The position numbers were made by a program, and so were the translations under genes. The notes under the pieces were generated by a model. That model saw only the letters and a program-made list of their open reading frames with translations. It ran no database searches and was not told the DNA's origin. Below, in pieces: positions 33,813 through 43,154 of a stretch of DNA of 64,000 bases. The stretch is from contig NZ_BMIK01000002.1 of assembly GCF_014642075.1 (NCBI RefSeq), positions 372,001 through 436,000 of the forward strand. The letters run 5' to 3'. Every line of letters starts with the position of its first letter. The stretch's first letter is position 1. This stretch comes from Parapedobacter defluvii. GTDB taxonomy: Bacteria; Bacteroidota; Bacteroidia; Sphingobacteriales; Sphingobacteriaceae.

Positions 33813-36101
33813 ATGAGGCGATCATTGATTTTATTGTTTACGATAGTTTTGCAGTCGGCGCAGGCGCAGGACGTAACCCACGTAGAACACCCATTGGATT
33901 ATGTAAATATACTCATGGGCACACAGTCGGTACATTTATTGTCTAATGGAAATACCTATCCGGCCATAGCACGTCCGTGGGGCATGAATTTCTGGTCGCC
34001 CCAAACCGGAAAAATGGGCGATGGATGGATGTATATGTACACAGCCGATAAGATCCGTGGATTCAAGCAGACCCATCAGCCTTCTCCATGGATGAACGAT
34101 TATGGGCAGTTTTCAATCATGCCCATTACGGGAAAGCGTACATTTGACGAGAACGAACGCGCAAGTTGGTTTTCGCATAAGGCCGAAGTAGCGCAACCGA
34201 ACTATTACCGCGTTTACCTGGCGGATCATGACGTGACAACGGAGCTTACCCCCACGGAGCGGGCTGCGCGGTTCCGTTTTACCTTTCCGGATACCGATAG
34301 TGCTTATGTGGTCATTGATGCATTTGATAAAGGGTCGTATGTAAAGGTCATTCCCGGCGAAAATAAAATCATCGGATACACCACCCGTAACAGCGGGGGG
34401 GTACCAGACAATTTTAAGAATTATTTTGTGATGGTATTTGATCAACCCTTTGCCAACGTGGGAACGTTCGCTGATTCTGTGCTGGTCGATGACCGGATGG
34501 AAATACAGGCCAATCATGTGGGAGCTATTGTAGGTTTCCATATCGGTAACAGGGGTGAGCAAGTGCAGGCCAAGGTAGCTTCTTCATTCATCAGTTTCGA
34601 GCAGGCCGAGTTAAACCTGAATGAAATCGGCAACCGCGATTTCGAAACTATCAAGCAGGAGGGAGCCGACCGTTGGAATGCCGAACTCGGAAAAGTTAAG
34701 GTGGAAGGCGGCAGCATTGATCAGGTACGGACTTTTTACTCCTGCCTGTACCGGACAATCTTGTTTCCGCGGATGTTCTATGAATACGACGCCAATGGCA
34801 ATGTGGTGCATTACAGTCCGTACAATGGACAGGTACTTCCCGGCTATATGTTTACCGATACGGGTTTCTGGGACACCTTCCGGGCATTGTTTCCTTTCCT
34901 GAACCTGGTTTATCCTGAGATGAACCAACAGATGCAGGAAGGACTCGTGAATGCCTATAAAGAAGGGGGATGGTTGCCCGAATGGGCCAGCCCGGGATAC
35001 CGCAACATCATGGTGGGCAATAATTCGGCTTCAGTGGTTGCGGATGCATATATCAAAGGGTTGCGGGGCTACGACATTGAGAAGCTGTATGAAGCACTGT
35101 TGAAAGGCGCAAACAATCCGGGGCCGATCACAGCTGTAGGCAGGGCTGGTGCGGAATATTACACAACACTTGGTTATGTGCCCTATGACGTTAAAATAAA
35201 CGAAAATGCAGCCCGTACGCTAGAATATGCATACGATGATTTCGCCATTTATCAATTGGCAAAAGCATTGGGCCGGCCTGCAGATGAAATTGCGCTGTAT
35301 CGGGAACGTAGCTTCAACTACAAGAAACTATTTGACAAGGAAACAGGCTTGATGCGCGGAAAAAATAAAGATGGTAATTTCCAAAGCCCCTTTAATCCGT
35401 TTAAATGGGGAGACGCCTTCACCGAAGGAAATAGCTGGCATTATTCCTGGTCTGTATTTCAGGATGTGGAAGGATTGGCGCAGTTGATGGGCGGACACGA
35501 CGCTTTTGTGCAGAAGCTTGATTCCGTGTTTTTCCTGCCTCCGGTGTTCGACCACAGCTATTATGGGTTTACCATTCATGAAATCCGTGAAATGCAGATT
35601 GCCAACATGGGACAGTATGCCCATGGCAATCAGCCTATCCAACATATGATTTACCTGTACAATTACGTGGGTGCGCCCTGGAAAGCGCAGTATTGGATAC
35701 GGGAAACCATGGAACGTATGTATCTACCCACACCCGATGGATATTGCGGCGATGAGGATAACGGCCAGACTTCGGCCTGGTATGTCTTCTCTGCGTTAGG
35801 TTTCTACCCTGTGACGCCGGCTACCGATGAATATGTGGTAGGGGCGCCGCTATTTAAGAAAGTAACGGTTCAGTTGGGGGAAGGTAAGACCATCGAGATA
35901 CAGGCACCTAACAACAGCAAGGAGAACCGGTATATTCAATCCGCAACATTTAACGGCAGTACCTATAACAAAAACTACATCAAGCATGATGACCTGGTAA
36001 AGGGAGCTGTTATACATTTCGATATGACGGATACACCCAATACAAGCCGGGGCACAAAAACAGAAGATTTTCCATTTTCGCTGAGCCTGGAGGAGAATTG
36101 A
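33813..36101 (+). CDS. glycoside hydrolase family 92 (exo-alpha-mannosidase family)
   Basis: A 762-residue secreted GH92 enzyme: signal peptide to AQAQ, N-terminal beta-sandwich (LLSNGNTYPAIARPWGMNFW) and a C-terminal (alpha/alpha)6 domain. GH92 enzymes are calcium-dependent inverting exo-mannosidases. The two catalytic-base Asp residues are seen as Asp647 and Asp649 (CGDEDNGQTSAWY). At the general-acid position, where many members read GNEP, this protein reads GNQP with Gln607, which may indicate a substrate with a good leaving group (see findings). It faces the fucose operon regulator; the stops are 17 bases apart. Confidence 0.94.
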   Translation: MRRSLILLFTIVLQSAQAQDVTHVEHPLDYVNILMGTQSVHLLSNGNTYPAIARPWGMNFWSPQTGKMGDGWMYMYTADKIRGFKQTHQPSPWMNDYGQFSIMPITGKRTFDENERASWFSHKAEVAQPNYYRVYLADHDVTTELTPTERAARFRFTFPDTDSAYVVIDAFDKGSYVKVIPGENKIIGYTTRNSGGVPDNFKNYFVMVFDQPFANVGTFADSVLVDDRMEIQANHVGAIVGFHIGNRGEQVQAKVASSFISFEQAELNLNEIGNRDFETIKQEGADRWNAELGKVKVEGGSIDQVRTFYSCLYRTILFPRMFYEYDANGNVVHYSPYNGQVLPGYMFTDTGFWDTFRALFPFLNLVYPEMNQQMQEGLVNAYKEGGWLPEWASPGYRNIMVGNNSASVVADAYIKGLRGYDIEKLYEALLKGANNPGPITAVGRAGAEYYTTLGYVPYDVKINENAARTLEYAYDDFAIYQLAKALGRPADEIALYRERSFNYKKLFDKETGLMRGKNKDGNFQSPFNPFKWGDAFTEGNSWHYSWSVFQDVEGLAQLMGGHDAFVQKLDSVFFLPPVFDHSYYGFTIHEIREMQIANMGQYAHGNQPIQHMIYLYNYVGAPWKAQYWIRETMERMYLPTPDGYCGDEDNGQTSAWYVFSALGFYPVTPATDEYVVGAPLFKKVTVQLGEGKTIEIQAPNNSKENRYIQSATFNGSTYNKNYIKHDDLVKGAVIHFDMTDTPNTSRGTKTEDFPFSLSLEEN

Positions 36102-36118
36102 TCTGCAACCAAAAAAAA

Positions 36119-37027
36119 TCATTTCAGGTAAGCCCGTTGATAATTTAACGGGCTTTTGCCTGTTATCTGCTTGAAGTATTTATGGAATCCAGCAAAATTG
36201 TGAAACCCGCTTTCATAACAAACCTGTTTAACATTCATGTTGTTTTCGATAAGTAATTTGCAGGCATGCCCTACGCGTATTTCGATGAGAAACTGCGAGA
36301 ATGTTTTGCCCGTGCGCGACTTGAAATAGCGGCAAAAGGCGTTACTGCTCATACCTGCAATCTCTGCCACCTCATCCAACGCAATCCGCTGCCTGAAATG
36401 TTGCAGGGCAAAATCATAAATATTATTGATCCGGTCTTTTTCGCCGTGCTGGAAATGCGGGTTGAAACCGACAGATGACAGCAATTGGATCTCCTTTGTC
36501 TGTGCGATGGCCGTAAGTGCTTCAATCAACAGTATGATCCGCTTGGTGCCTTCGGTCGTAATTAACTCTTCCAACAGTTTACGTACCTGAATACGGGCTG
36601 CGCCCTGCACGGATATCCCCTGCTTGGCTTGTTGAAGCAGCTGTTTGATGTGCGTATTTTCTGGCAGGTTTAGAAAATCCATGCCCCAGAAATCCTCGTT
36701 GAAATGTGCTACACGAACATCCGCATCCGTTTGATTACTGGAATTAAAGTAAGCGCTGTCAAAGCTCCAGTAATGAGGTAAATTGGAGCCAATAAGCACC
36801 ACATCACCGGATGAAAAATTGCATATGCTGTCCCCGATGAATTGAGTGCCATTCCCTTTTTCAAAATGGATGAGTTCAATTTCCCGGTGATAATGCCAAC
36901 GGTTGTTCGCATAAGGTATGGTATCCCGCCGTGCGCTGAACGAATGAGCGGGACTGGTGCTTACTTTTAGTAGTTGCGGTTTCATCAGCTTCGTTACGTA
37001 TGTGTTCAATGCCTGATGAATCTCCAT
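36119..37027 (-). CDS. AraC-family regulator, probable regulator of the fucose operon
   Basis: A 302-residue regulator with an N-terminal cupin-like sensor (RWHYHREIELIHFEKGNGTQ and SSGDVVLIGSNLPHYW) and a C-terminal AraC double helix-turn-helix (about 200-300: LDEVAEIAGMSSNAFCRYF, VKQVCYESGFHNFAGFHKYF, ending GKSPLNYQRAYL). It is divergent from the fucose operon, 189 bases between the two starts, which suggests it senses L-fucose or an intermediate and activates that operon; this role is inferred from position only. Confidence 0.92.
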   Translation of the reverse strand: MEIHQALNTYVTKLMKPQLLKVSTSPAHSFSARRDTIPYANNRWHYHREIELIHFEKGNGTQFIGDSICNFSSGDVVLIGSNLPHYWSFDSAYFNSSNQTDADVRVAHFNEDFWGMDFLNLPENTHIKQLLQQAKQGISVQGAARIQVRKLLEELITTEGTKRIILLIEALTAIAQTKEIQLLSSVGFNPHFQHGEKDRINNIYDFALQHFRQRIALDEVAEIAGMSSNAFCRYFKSRTGKTFSQFLIEIRVGHACKLLIENNMNVKQVCYESGFHNFAGFHKYFKQITGKSPLNYQRAYLK

Positions 37028-37216
37028 GCTCTTCGCATTTTGTATTGCATACGGACATAGCAGCGTTCCATTCAGTCAAAAGAACATAATATTTAGCAAT
37101 TCTACCAAAAATACGTTAATATAGTTGAATACATCGCTAGTATGTGCGCAGCTTTTATGTGGGTTGTTTGCTTACTTTGCTTGATTTATATACTAACCGA
37201 TATCGAAAAACTAGCA

Positions 37217-38476
37217 ATGGCGAAACAGCAATCGATGATTCCGGTGATTTTGGTCACCTCTTTATTTTTCCTTTGGGGATTTGCTCACAACTTGAACCCC
37301 ATACTGATTCCACACCTGAAGAAGGCCTGCCAATTGTCGGACTTTCAGTCCGCGTTTATTGATTCGGCTTTTTTTATTGCGTACTTTGTCATCGCCCTGC
37401 CCGCGGGTTATTTCATGAAACGATTTGGCTACAAACAAGGGATCGTTTTCGGGCTACTGCTGTTTGCCGTCGGCGCCTTTTTGTTTTTTCCTGCCGCCAG
37501 TACCCGTGAATATGGTTTTTTCCTTGGCGCCTTGTTTGTCATTGCCAGCGGATTAACGTTTTTGGAAACTGCGGCTAATCCGTATATCAGCGTATTAGGC
37601 AGTCCGGAAACTGCCGCCCAGCGGCTCAACCTGGCACAATCTTTCAACGGGCTGGCGGCAACATTAGCCCCCTTCATTGGCGGGCATTATATATTGTCCG
37701 GCAAAACGTTGACCGCGGCCGAGCAGACGGCTATGCCTACGGCCGACTTGACTGCCTATCTGCAATCAGAAGCGGATGCAGTTAAATTGCCTTATATCGT
37801 GATCGGTGTAATCGTATTGCTGATTGCTTGGGTGGTCCGTCGCACTTCACTACCTGAAATCAACGAAGAAACGCTGTCGCATGACGACCGGTCAATGGGA
37901 AAATCACTTTGGTCTAATGGAAATTTTGTATTCGGGGTGATTGCGTTATTTTTGTATGTAGGAGCACAGGTGGGAGTAGTTAGTTTTTTTATCCGTTTTT
38001 CAGAACAAGTTGCCGGGGTGCAGGAAAAAGCAGCTGCGAACCTGCTTTCCGTCGCACTGTTAGGCTTTATGCTGGGGCGCTTCGTGGGAACATTCCTCAT
38101 GCGTTTTATTACACCCGCCAGGTTGCTGGCTATCTTCGCATTGCTCAGTGTTGCCTTTACCCTGCTATCGGCCGGAGTGAATGGCATGTTTGCGGTCTAC
38201 GCCATGGTGGGGGTTACGTTTCTGATGTCTATCATGTTTCCGACTATTTTTTCACTTGCAATCAGCGGATTGGGTAAAAATACAAAACAGGGATCATCCA
38301 TTTTGATTATGTCCATCGTGGGAGGGGCCATCGTCCCATTGGCCATGGGGCGGTTGTCCGATTGGTTCGGCATGCAAAGTGCATACGTTGTGCCGGCGGC
38401 GTGCTTTTCGGTTGTACTGTTATTTGCATTACGAAATGTAAATAATAAAGTTATTCAGGTTGCTGCGGCACATTAA
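37217..38476 (+). CDS. fucP: L-fucose:proton symporter, FucP family
   Basis: A 419-residue major facilitator transporter with about 12 membrane helices, in the FHS/FucP branch: LFFLWGFAHNLNPILIPHLKK, SAFFIAYFVIALPAGYFMKR and FLETAANPYISVLG are family signatures. It imports L-fucose with protons and is the first gene of the fucose operon. The frame extends to 37142; the ATG at 37217 gives the standard N-terminus. The mutarotase gene follows after 54 bases. FucP relatives can carry other sugars, but all neighbours fit fucose. Confidence 0.95.
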   Translation: MAKQQSMIPVILVTSLFFLWGFAHNLNPILIPHLKKACQLSDFQSAFIDSAFFIAYFVIALPAGYFMKRFGYKQGIVFGLLLFAVGAFLFFPAASTREYGFFLGALFVIASGLTFLETAANPYISVLGSPETAAQRLNLAQSFNGLAATLAPFIGGHYILSGKTLTAAEQTAMPTADLTAYLQSEADAVKLPYIVIGVIVLLIAWVVRRTSLPEINEETLSHDDRSMGKSLWSNGNFVFGVIALFLYVGAQVGVVSFFIRFSEQVAGVQEKAAANLLSVALLGFMLGRFVGTFLMRFITPARLLAIFALLSVAFTLLSAGVNGMFAVYAMVGVTFLMSIMFPTIFSLAISGLGKNTKQGSSILIMSIVGGAIVPLAMGRLSDWFGMQSAYVVPAACFSVVLLFALRNVNNKVIQVAAAH

Positions 38477-38530
38477 ACAGGGAGATTCGCAGATTTGAAA
38501 AAAAATACAAACTTAGTTAAAAATAAGCAG

Positions 38531-38884
38531 ATGAAACGATATGCATTAGCGCTCGACTTGCAAGACGATGAGCAGCTGATCGCTGAATATGAGCGATTGC
38601 ACCGAAATGTGGCACCTGAAATCCAGCAGTCCATCAAAGACTCGGGCATAACCCGAATGGACATCTACCGATTTGCCGACCGGATGTTTATGATGATCGA
38701 GGCCGATGATGACTTTTCGTTTGTCGAAAAAGCCGCAGCGGATGCCAAGAATCCTTTGGTGCAAGCGTGGGAAGAGCTTACCTGGAAATATCAAAAAGCG
38801 ATACCCGGATCCAAACCGGAAGAAAAGTGGGTGGTCATGAATAAGATTTTTGAACTTAGTAGCACCGGACGCAACGATGGATAG
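38531..38884 (+). CDS. L-rhamnose/L-fucose mutarotase family protein
   Basis: A 117-residue RhaM-family (DUF718) mutarotase, which interconverts sugar anomers. Family marks are the YALALDLQDD start, YERLHRNVAPEIQQSIKDSG, ITRMDIYRFADRMFMMIEAD and the NPLVQAWEELTWKYQ block. Its place between fucP and the dehydratase indicates L-fucose as substrate, making the anomer that the dehydrogenase uses. It overlaps the next gene by 8 bases (ATGGATAG). A TTG at 38495 is in frame; the ATG at 38531 is preferred. Confidence 0.93.
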   Translation: MKRYALALDLQDDEQLIAEYERLHRNVAPEIQQSIKDSGITRMDIYRFADRMFMMIEADDDFSFVEKAAADAKNPLVQAWEELTWKYQKAIPGSKPEEKWVVMNKIFELSSTGRNDG

Positions 38885-40535
38885 ACAGCTATTTTTACGG
38901 ATACATCCCAATGATAACGTGCTAGTTGCTTTGCAAGACCTTGCGCCGGGCACGGAAATCTCGTTTGAGGACAAGCGTTTTTTGGTGGTAAGTGGGGTAA
39001 AAGCAAAGCATAAGTTTACATTGGAACCGTTGGATGAGGGCGACGAAATACGGATGTATGGAGTATTGGTGGGGAAGACCCGTATGCCCCTGCCGCAGGG
39101 GGAAACCATTACTACACAGAATATTTACCATGCCGCAAATCCATTTACGTTGGGTGAACGTAAACTTGATTGGAAGCAGCCGGATGTGTCAGCATTCACG
39201 AATAGGACCTTCCTCGGATATCACAGAACGAACGGAACGGTCGGTACAGCCAACTATTGGTTGGTTATCCCGTTGGTGTTTTGTGAAAACCGCAATGTGC
39301 TGGTAATGAAACGTGCGTTGGAAGAGAAGTTGGGCTACCGAAAACGGTCGCGGGACTACGAACCTGAAGTGGACCGGCTGATTAGTTTATATCAAGAGGG
39401 GGCAACGATAGCGGATATTTTGTCTGCAGATATTGAAATTGACCGCGAGCAGGAGGAGGGAAGTCGGCTGTTTGAAAGCGTAGACGGTGTCAATTTTCTA
39501 AACCATGAAATGGGTTGTGGCGGTACGCGGATCGATTCGGATGCACTTTGCGGACTGTTGGCCGGATACATTACCCATCCAAACGTCGCAGGAGCTACGG
39601 TACTCAGCCTCGGATGCCAACATGCGCAGGCTTCCATACTGCGTGCGGAAATTGAGAAGCGCGATCCGAATTTCGACCGGCCATTGTATATTTTTGAGCA
39701 ACAACTGATGGGGACGGAAACTAACCTGCTTCAGCAGGCGCTGAAACATACCTTTGCCGGCCTGATGAAAGCCAACGAGCAGCGGCGTGCGCCTGCACCG
39801 TTGGACAAACTGTGTATAGGTTTGGAATGCGGAGGTTCAGATGGATTCTCCGGTATTTCGGCCAATCCGGCACTGGGTTACGTTTCGGATATGCTGGTAG
39901 CGATGGGTGGCTCGGTCATCTTGTCCGAGTTTCCCGAACTATGCGGTGTAGAGCAGGAGTTGAGCGATCGCTGTGTAGATGAGTCTAAAGCACTGCGATT
40001 CATGGAGCTTATGAAAAGCTACAATGCAAAAGCGGAAGCGGATGGATCTGGTTTTTATGCCAATCCTTCTCCAGGCAACATACGCGACGGGTTGATTACC
40101 GATGCCATCAAATCAGCAGGAGCTGCAAAAAAAGGGGGTACGTCACCGGTGGTTGATGTAGTGGATTATCCCGGGGTAGCTAATACACCGGGACTGAACT
40201 TGCTGTGTACACCGGGCAATGATGTGGAAAGTACCACAGCAGAAGTGGCTGCAGGAGCTAATGTGGTATTGTTTACCACGGGATTGGGTACGCCTACAGG
40301 GAATCCCATTGCGCCGGTCATCAAGCTGGCTACCAATACAAAACTGTTTGAGCGGATGCCGGATATCATTGATATCAATTGCGGTACAATCATCGAAGGA
40401 ACAGAAACCATCGAGCAAAATGCACATCGGATATTGGAATTTGTCATCCAGGTGGCCAGCGGAATTACGCAACCCAAAGCGGTGCGGTTAGGACAGGATG
40501 ATTTTATTCCCTGGAGAAGGGGTGTGTCTTTGTGA
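38877..40535 (+). CDS. altronate dehydratase family (UxaA), likely L-fuconate dehydratase
   Basis: A 552-residue full-length UxaA-type dehydratase: an N-terminal SAF domain (LRIHPNDNVLVALQDL) and a large C-terminal domain with NHEMGCGGTRIDSDA, IGLECGGSDGFSGISANPA and TTGLGTPTGNPIAPVIKL. The family is iron-dependent. Here the operon context (fucP, dehydrogenase, lactonase, KDF dehydrogenase, FAH hydrolase) points to L-fuconate as substrate rather than altronate, giving 2-keto-3-deoxy-L-fuconate. No enolase-type fuconate dehydratase is in the operon, so this gene is the only candidate for that step. It overlaps the mutarotase stop. Confidence 0.92.
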   Translation: MDRQLFLRIHPNDNVLVALQDLAPGTEISFEDKRFLVVSGVKAKHKFTLEPLDEGDEIRMYGVLVGKTRMPLPQGETITTQNIYHAANPFTLGERKLDWKQPDVSAFTNRTFLGYHRTNGTVGTANYWLVIPLVFCENRNVLVMKRALEEKLGYRKRSRDYEPEVDRLISLYQEGATIADILSADIEIDREQEEGSRLFESVDGVNFLNHEMGCGGTRIDSDALCGLLAGYITHPNVAGATVLSLGCQHAQASILRAEIEKRDPNFDRPLYIFEQQLMGTETNLLQQALKHTFAGLMKANEQRRAPAPLDKLCIGLECGGSDGFSGISANPALGYVSDMLVAMGGSVILSEFPELCGVEQELSDRCVDESKALRFMELMKSYNAKAEADGSGFYANPSPGNIRDGLITDAIKSAGAAKKGGTSPVVDVVDYPGVANTPGLNLLCTPGNDVESTTAEVAAGANVVLFTTGLGTPTGNPIAPVIKLATNTKLFERMPDIIDINCGTIIEGTETIEQNAHRILEFVIQVASGITQPKAVRLGQDDFIPWRRGVSL

Positions 40536-40580
40536 GATGTGAGATATGAGATATGAGATGTGAGATTTGAGATGTGGGAT
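40531..40580. repeat. TGAGAT short-unit tandem repeat, single arm
   Basis: About six 8-base units of the type TGAGATNT, starting within the stop codon of the UxaA-family gene. It is a one-armed copy of the element at 62581-62655 and lies inside the fucose operon. Confidence 0.65.
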
Positions 40581-40660
40581 TATTTTTTGTTTCTTTACGG
40601 GCGTCAACGCCGCCCTGGGCGGCTGGGAGGTATCCGATTAGATTTAGCAAATTTTAACTG

Positions 40661-41431
40661 ATGTCAAATAAGAGATTAACTGGAAAAACAGCCGTCATTA
40701 CGGGGGGTGGAAGCGGAATAGGTCGGGCAATCAGCCTGTTATTCGCAAAAGAGGGCGCTTTTGTACACATCCTTGAATTGAATACAGAAGGTGCCGATTC
40801 GTTGGTTGACGAAATCAGGGCGTCCGGAGGCCAAGCGAGGGCACATAGCTGCGATGTAAGCAAACAGCAATCGGTATTGGATATAGTGGATGGTATTGGC
40901 ACCATTCACATTTTAGTGAACAATGCGGGCATAGCGCACGTAGGGGATGTCGAGCATACCAGCGAGGCGGATTTCGACCGTATTTACACGGTCAATGTAA
41001 AGGGTGCGTACAACCTATTATATGCGGTCGTACCCCGGATGAAACAACAAGGAGGTGGGGCCATTCTGAATATGGCGTCGATCGCTGCGTTGGTTGGAAT
41101 CACAGACCGGTTTGCCTATTCGACAAGCAAAGGGGCCATTTATGCAATGACATTATCCATAGCACGTGATTACCTGCACCACGGTATCCGGTGCAACAGC
41201 ATTTCGCCTGCTCGTGTGCATACACCTTTTGTGGATGGTTTCATCGCCAAGAACTATCCGGGTCAAGAGGCGGAAATGTTTGAAAAACTAGCTAAGACCC
41301 AGCCCATCGGCCGTATGGCAAAACCCGAAGAGATCGCTTCGATGGCACTTTTCCTTTGCTCGGACGAGGCTGGATTTATTACCGGAAACGATTATCCCGT
41401 AGACGGTGGATTTGTTAAGTTGAATAATTAA
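40661..41431 (+). CDS. SDR dehydrogenase, probable 2-keto-3-deoxy-L-fuconate dehydrogenase
   Basis: A 256-residue classical short-chain dehydrogenase: cofactor loop GGGSGIG (15-21), NNAG (87-90), catalytic Ser140, Tyr153 and Lys157 (YSTSK). The full catalytic set is present. Neighbours and the closing PVDGGFVKL suggest the second oxidation of the fucose route, 2-keto-3-deoxy-L-fuconate to 2,4-diketo-3-deoxy-L-fuconate with NAD. The exact step is inferred from the operon. It is 5 bases upstream of the FAH-family gene and follows a gap holding the TGAGAT repeat. Confidence 0.9.
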   Translation: MSNKRLTGKTAVITGGGSGIGRAISLLFAKEGAFVHILELNTEGADSLVDEIRASGGQARAHSCDVSKQQSVLDIVDGIGTIHILVNNAGIAHVGDVEHTSEADFDRIYTVNVKGAYNLLYAVVPRMKQQGGGAILNMASIAALVGITDRFAYSTSKGAIYAMTLSIARDYLHHGIRCNSISPARVHTPFVDGFIAKNYPGQEAEMFEKLAKTQPIGRMAKPEEIASMALFLCSDEAGFITGNDYPVDGGFVKLNN

Positions 41432-41436
41432 AAAAT

Positions 41437-42291
41437 ATGAAATTAATCCGATATGGCGATCCCGGCCGTGAAGCAATAGGGGTACAGATTGATGGTGTGA
41501 ATTATGACGTCTCTGCCTTTGGAGGTGATTATAATGAGGAATTTTTTGAGAATGAAGGGTTAGCAAGGCTGGAGGAATTTGTAAAAGCGAATGAAGGTGA
41601 TTTTGTCGTTGTTCCCGAAGGCACGAGGTTGGGAAGCCCCATTGCGCGTCCTTCAAAAATCCTCTGCATCGGGCTTAATTACCGGGATCATGCGGCGGAA
41701 ACCGGAGCGACGATTCCCAGTGAGCCGATTCTTTTTATGAAATCAACCACCTCACTTAGCGGCCCGTTTGATGACATCATAATCCCCAAAAATTCCGCAA
41801 AAACGGACTGGGAAGTGGAGTTTGGTGTGGTCATAAGCAAAACAGCCCGTTATGTAAATGCCTCAGATGCGTTTAACTATGTGGCTGGATATGTTTTACA
41901 TAACGACGTGTCTGAACGGGAATTTCAATTGGAACGGGGTGGTACCTGGGATAAAGGAAAGGGATGTGACACGTTTGCACCAATGGGCCCCTTTATGGCT
42001 ACCAAAGACGAAATTGCCGATATAAACAATGTGCGGCTATGGCTCACCGTAAATGGCAAGACCTATCAAGATGGAACCACGCGGGATCTGATTTTCGACG
42101 TACCATTCATCATCAGTTATGTCAGCCAGTTTATGACGCTGCTACCCGGTGATGTTATTTCCACCGGAACGCCTGCTGGTGTCGGACTGGGATTCAATCC
42201 GCCTATATACCTCAAACCGGGCGACGTAGTCGAACTGGGAGCCGATGGATTAGGCACTTCACGTCAGGTGGTAAAAGCATATCAGGGCTAA
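41437..42291 (+). CDS. fumarylacetoacetate hydrolase family, probable 2,4-diketo-3-deoxy-L-fuconate hydrolase
   Basis: A 284-residue FAH-superfamily enzyme: CIGLNYRDHAAETGA, the metal-binding DWEVEFGVVI and GDVISTGTPAGVG blocks are diagnostic. In this operon it should cleave 2,4-diketo-3-deoxy-L-fuconate to pyruvate and L-lactate, the last step of the oxidative fucose route. It belongs to the same broad group as ureidoglycolate lyase and FAHD1-type proteins; the assigned substrate rests on context. Confidence 0.92.
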   Translation: MKLIRYGDPGREAIGVQIDGVNYDVSAFGGDYNEEFFENEGLARLEEFVKANEGDFVVVPEGTRLGSPIARPSKILCIGLNYRDHAAETGATIPSEPILFMKSTTSLSGPFDDIIIPKNSAKTDWEVEFGVVISKTARYVNASDAFNYVAGYVLHNDVSEREFQLERGGTWDKGKGCDTFAPMGPFMATKDEIADINNVRLWLTVNGKTYQDGTTRDLIFDVPFIISYVSQFMTLLPGDVISTGTPAGVGLGFNPPIYLKPGDVVELGADGLGTSRQVVKAYQG

Positions 42292-42308
42292 AAGGCATAC
42301 AGGGAGGT

Positions 42309-43148
42309 ATGGAGCGAATCGATGCACATCAGCACTTTTGGAAATACCACCCGAAGCGGGATGCATGGATAACCGATGATATGGCGGTTATCCAACGGGA
42401 TTTTCTGCCGTATGATCTGAAACCGGTTTTGGAGGCTAATGGTGTATCCGGATGCATAGCGGTACAAGCAGACCAATCGGAAGAGGAAACCCTGTTTTTG
42501 CTGAACTTGGCTGAGCAAGCCCCCTTTATCAGGGGTGTGGTGGGATGGGTGGATCTGCAGGCGGCCGATGTTGACGGACGGTTGGCTTATTTTCGCCGGT
42601 ATCCCAAACTAAAAGGATTCCGACACATTGTTCAAGGTGAGCAAGATCCCGATTTCTTGCTTCGTCCGGTGTTTCTCAATGGCGTAGAGGCGTTGGGAAA
42701 ACGGGGATATACCTATGACCTGTTGGTGAAGCCGCATCAACTGGATGCTGCACTTGAATTTGTCCGCTCTTTACCCAATCAACCCTTGGTAATCGACCAT
42801 TTGGCTAAACCTTATATCCAAGCCGGAATACGCGAACCATGGGCTACACAGATGGCAGCCATTGCGGAATACGAACACGTGTATTGCAAATTGTCCGGTA
42901 TGGTTACCGAAGCCGACTGGAAACGATGGAAGCCAGTGGATTTCCTGTTCTATATACAACATATACTTCAGGTATTTGGTCCCCGGCGGGTTATGTTCGG
43001 GTCTGATTGGCCGGTATGTTTAGTTGCAGCAGACTATGCACGGGTAGTCGAATTGGTAGCGGAGGCAATCGACAGTTTTACGGATAGCGAACAACAGATG
43101 GTATGGCATCAATCTGCAACCGATTTTTATGGATTACTAAGTATATAA
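42309..43148 (+). CDS. amidohydrolase (COG3618), probable L-fuconolactonase
   Basis: A 279-residue TIM-barrel amidohydrolase of the 2-pyrone-dicarboxylate-lactonase-like group: the HxH motif DAHQHFW (His7, His9), VIDHLAKP, KLSGMVTEADW and FGSDWPVC with the catalytic Asp. In the fucose operon it should open L-fucono-lactone to L-fuconate. It sits 17 bases after the FAH-family gene and 6 bases before the next SDR gene. Confidence 0.93.
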   Translation: MERIDAHQHFWKYHPKRDAWITDDMAVIQRDFLPYDLKPVLEANGVSGCIAVQADQSEEETLFLLNLAEQAPFIRGVVGWVDLQAADVDGRLAYFRRYPKLKGFRHIVQGEQDPDFLLRPVFLNGVEALGKRGYTYDLLVKPHQLDAALEFVRSLPNQPLVIDHLAKPYIQAGIREPWATQMAAIAEYEHVYCKLSGMVTEADWKRWKPVDFLFYIQHILQVFGPRRVMFGSDWPVCLVAADYARVVELVAEAIDSFTDSEQQMVWHQSATDFYGLLSI

Positions 43149-43154
43149 GCTAAT

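Noticed and set aside
40531-40580. CRISPR-like array in the fucose operon
   Set aside because: Units are only about 8 bases, contiguous and without spacers; no cas gene is near. It is a simple tandem repeat.
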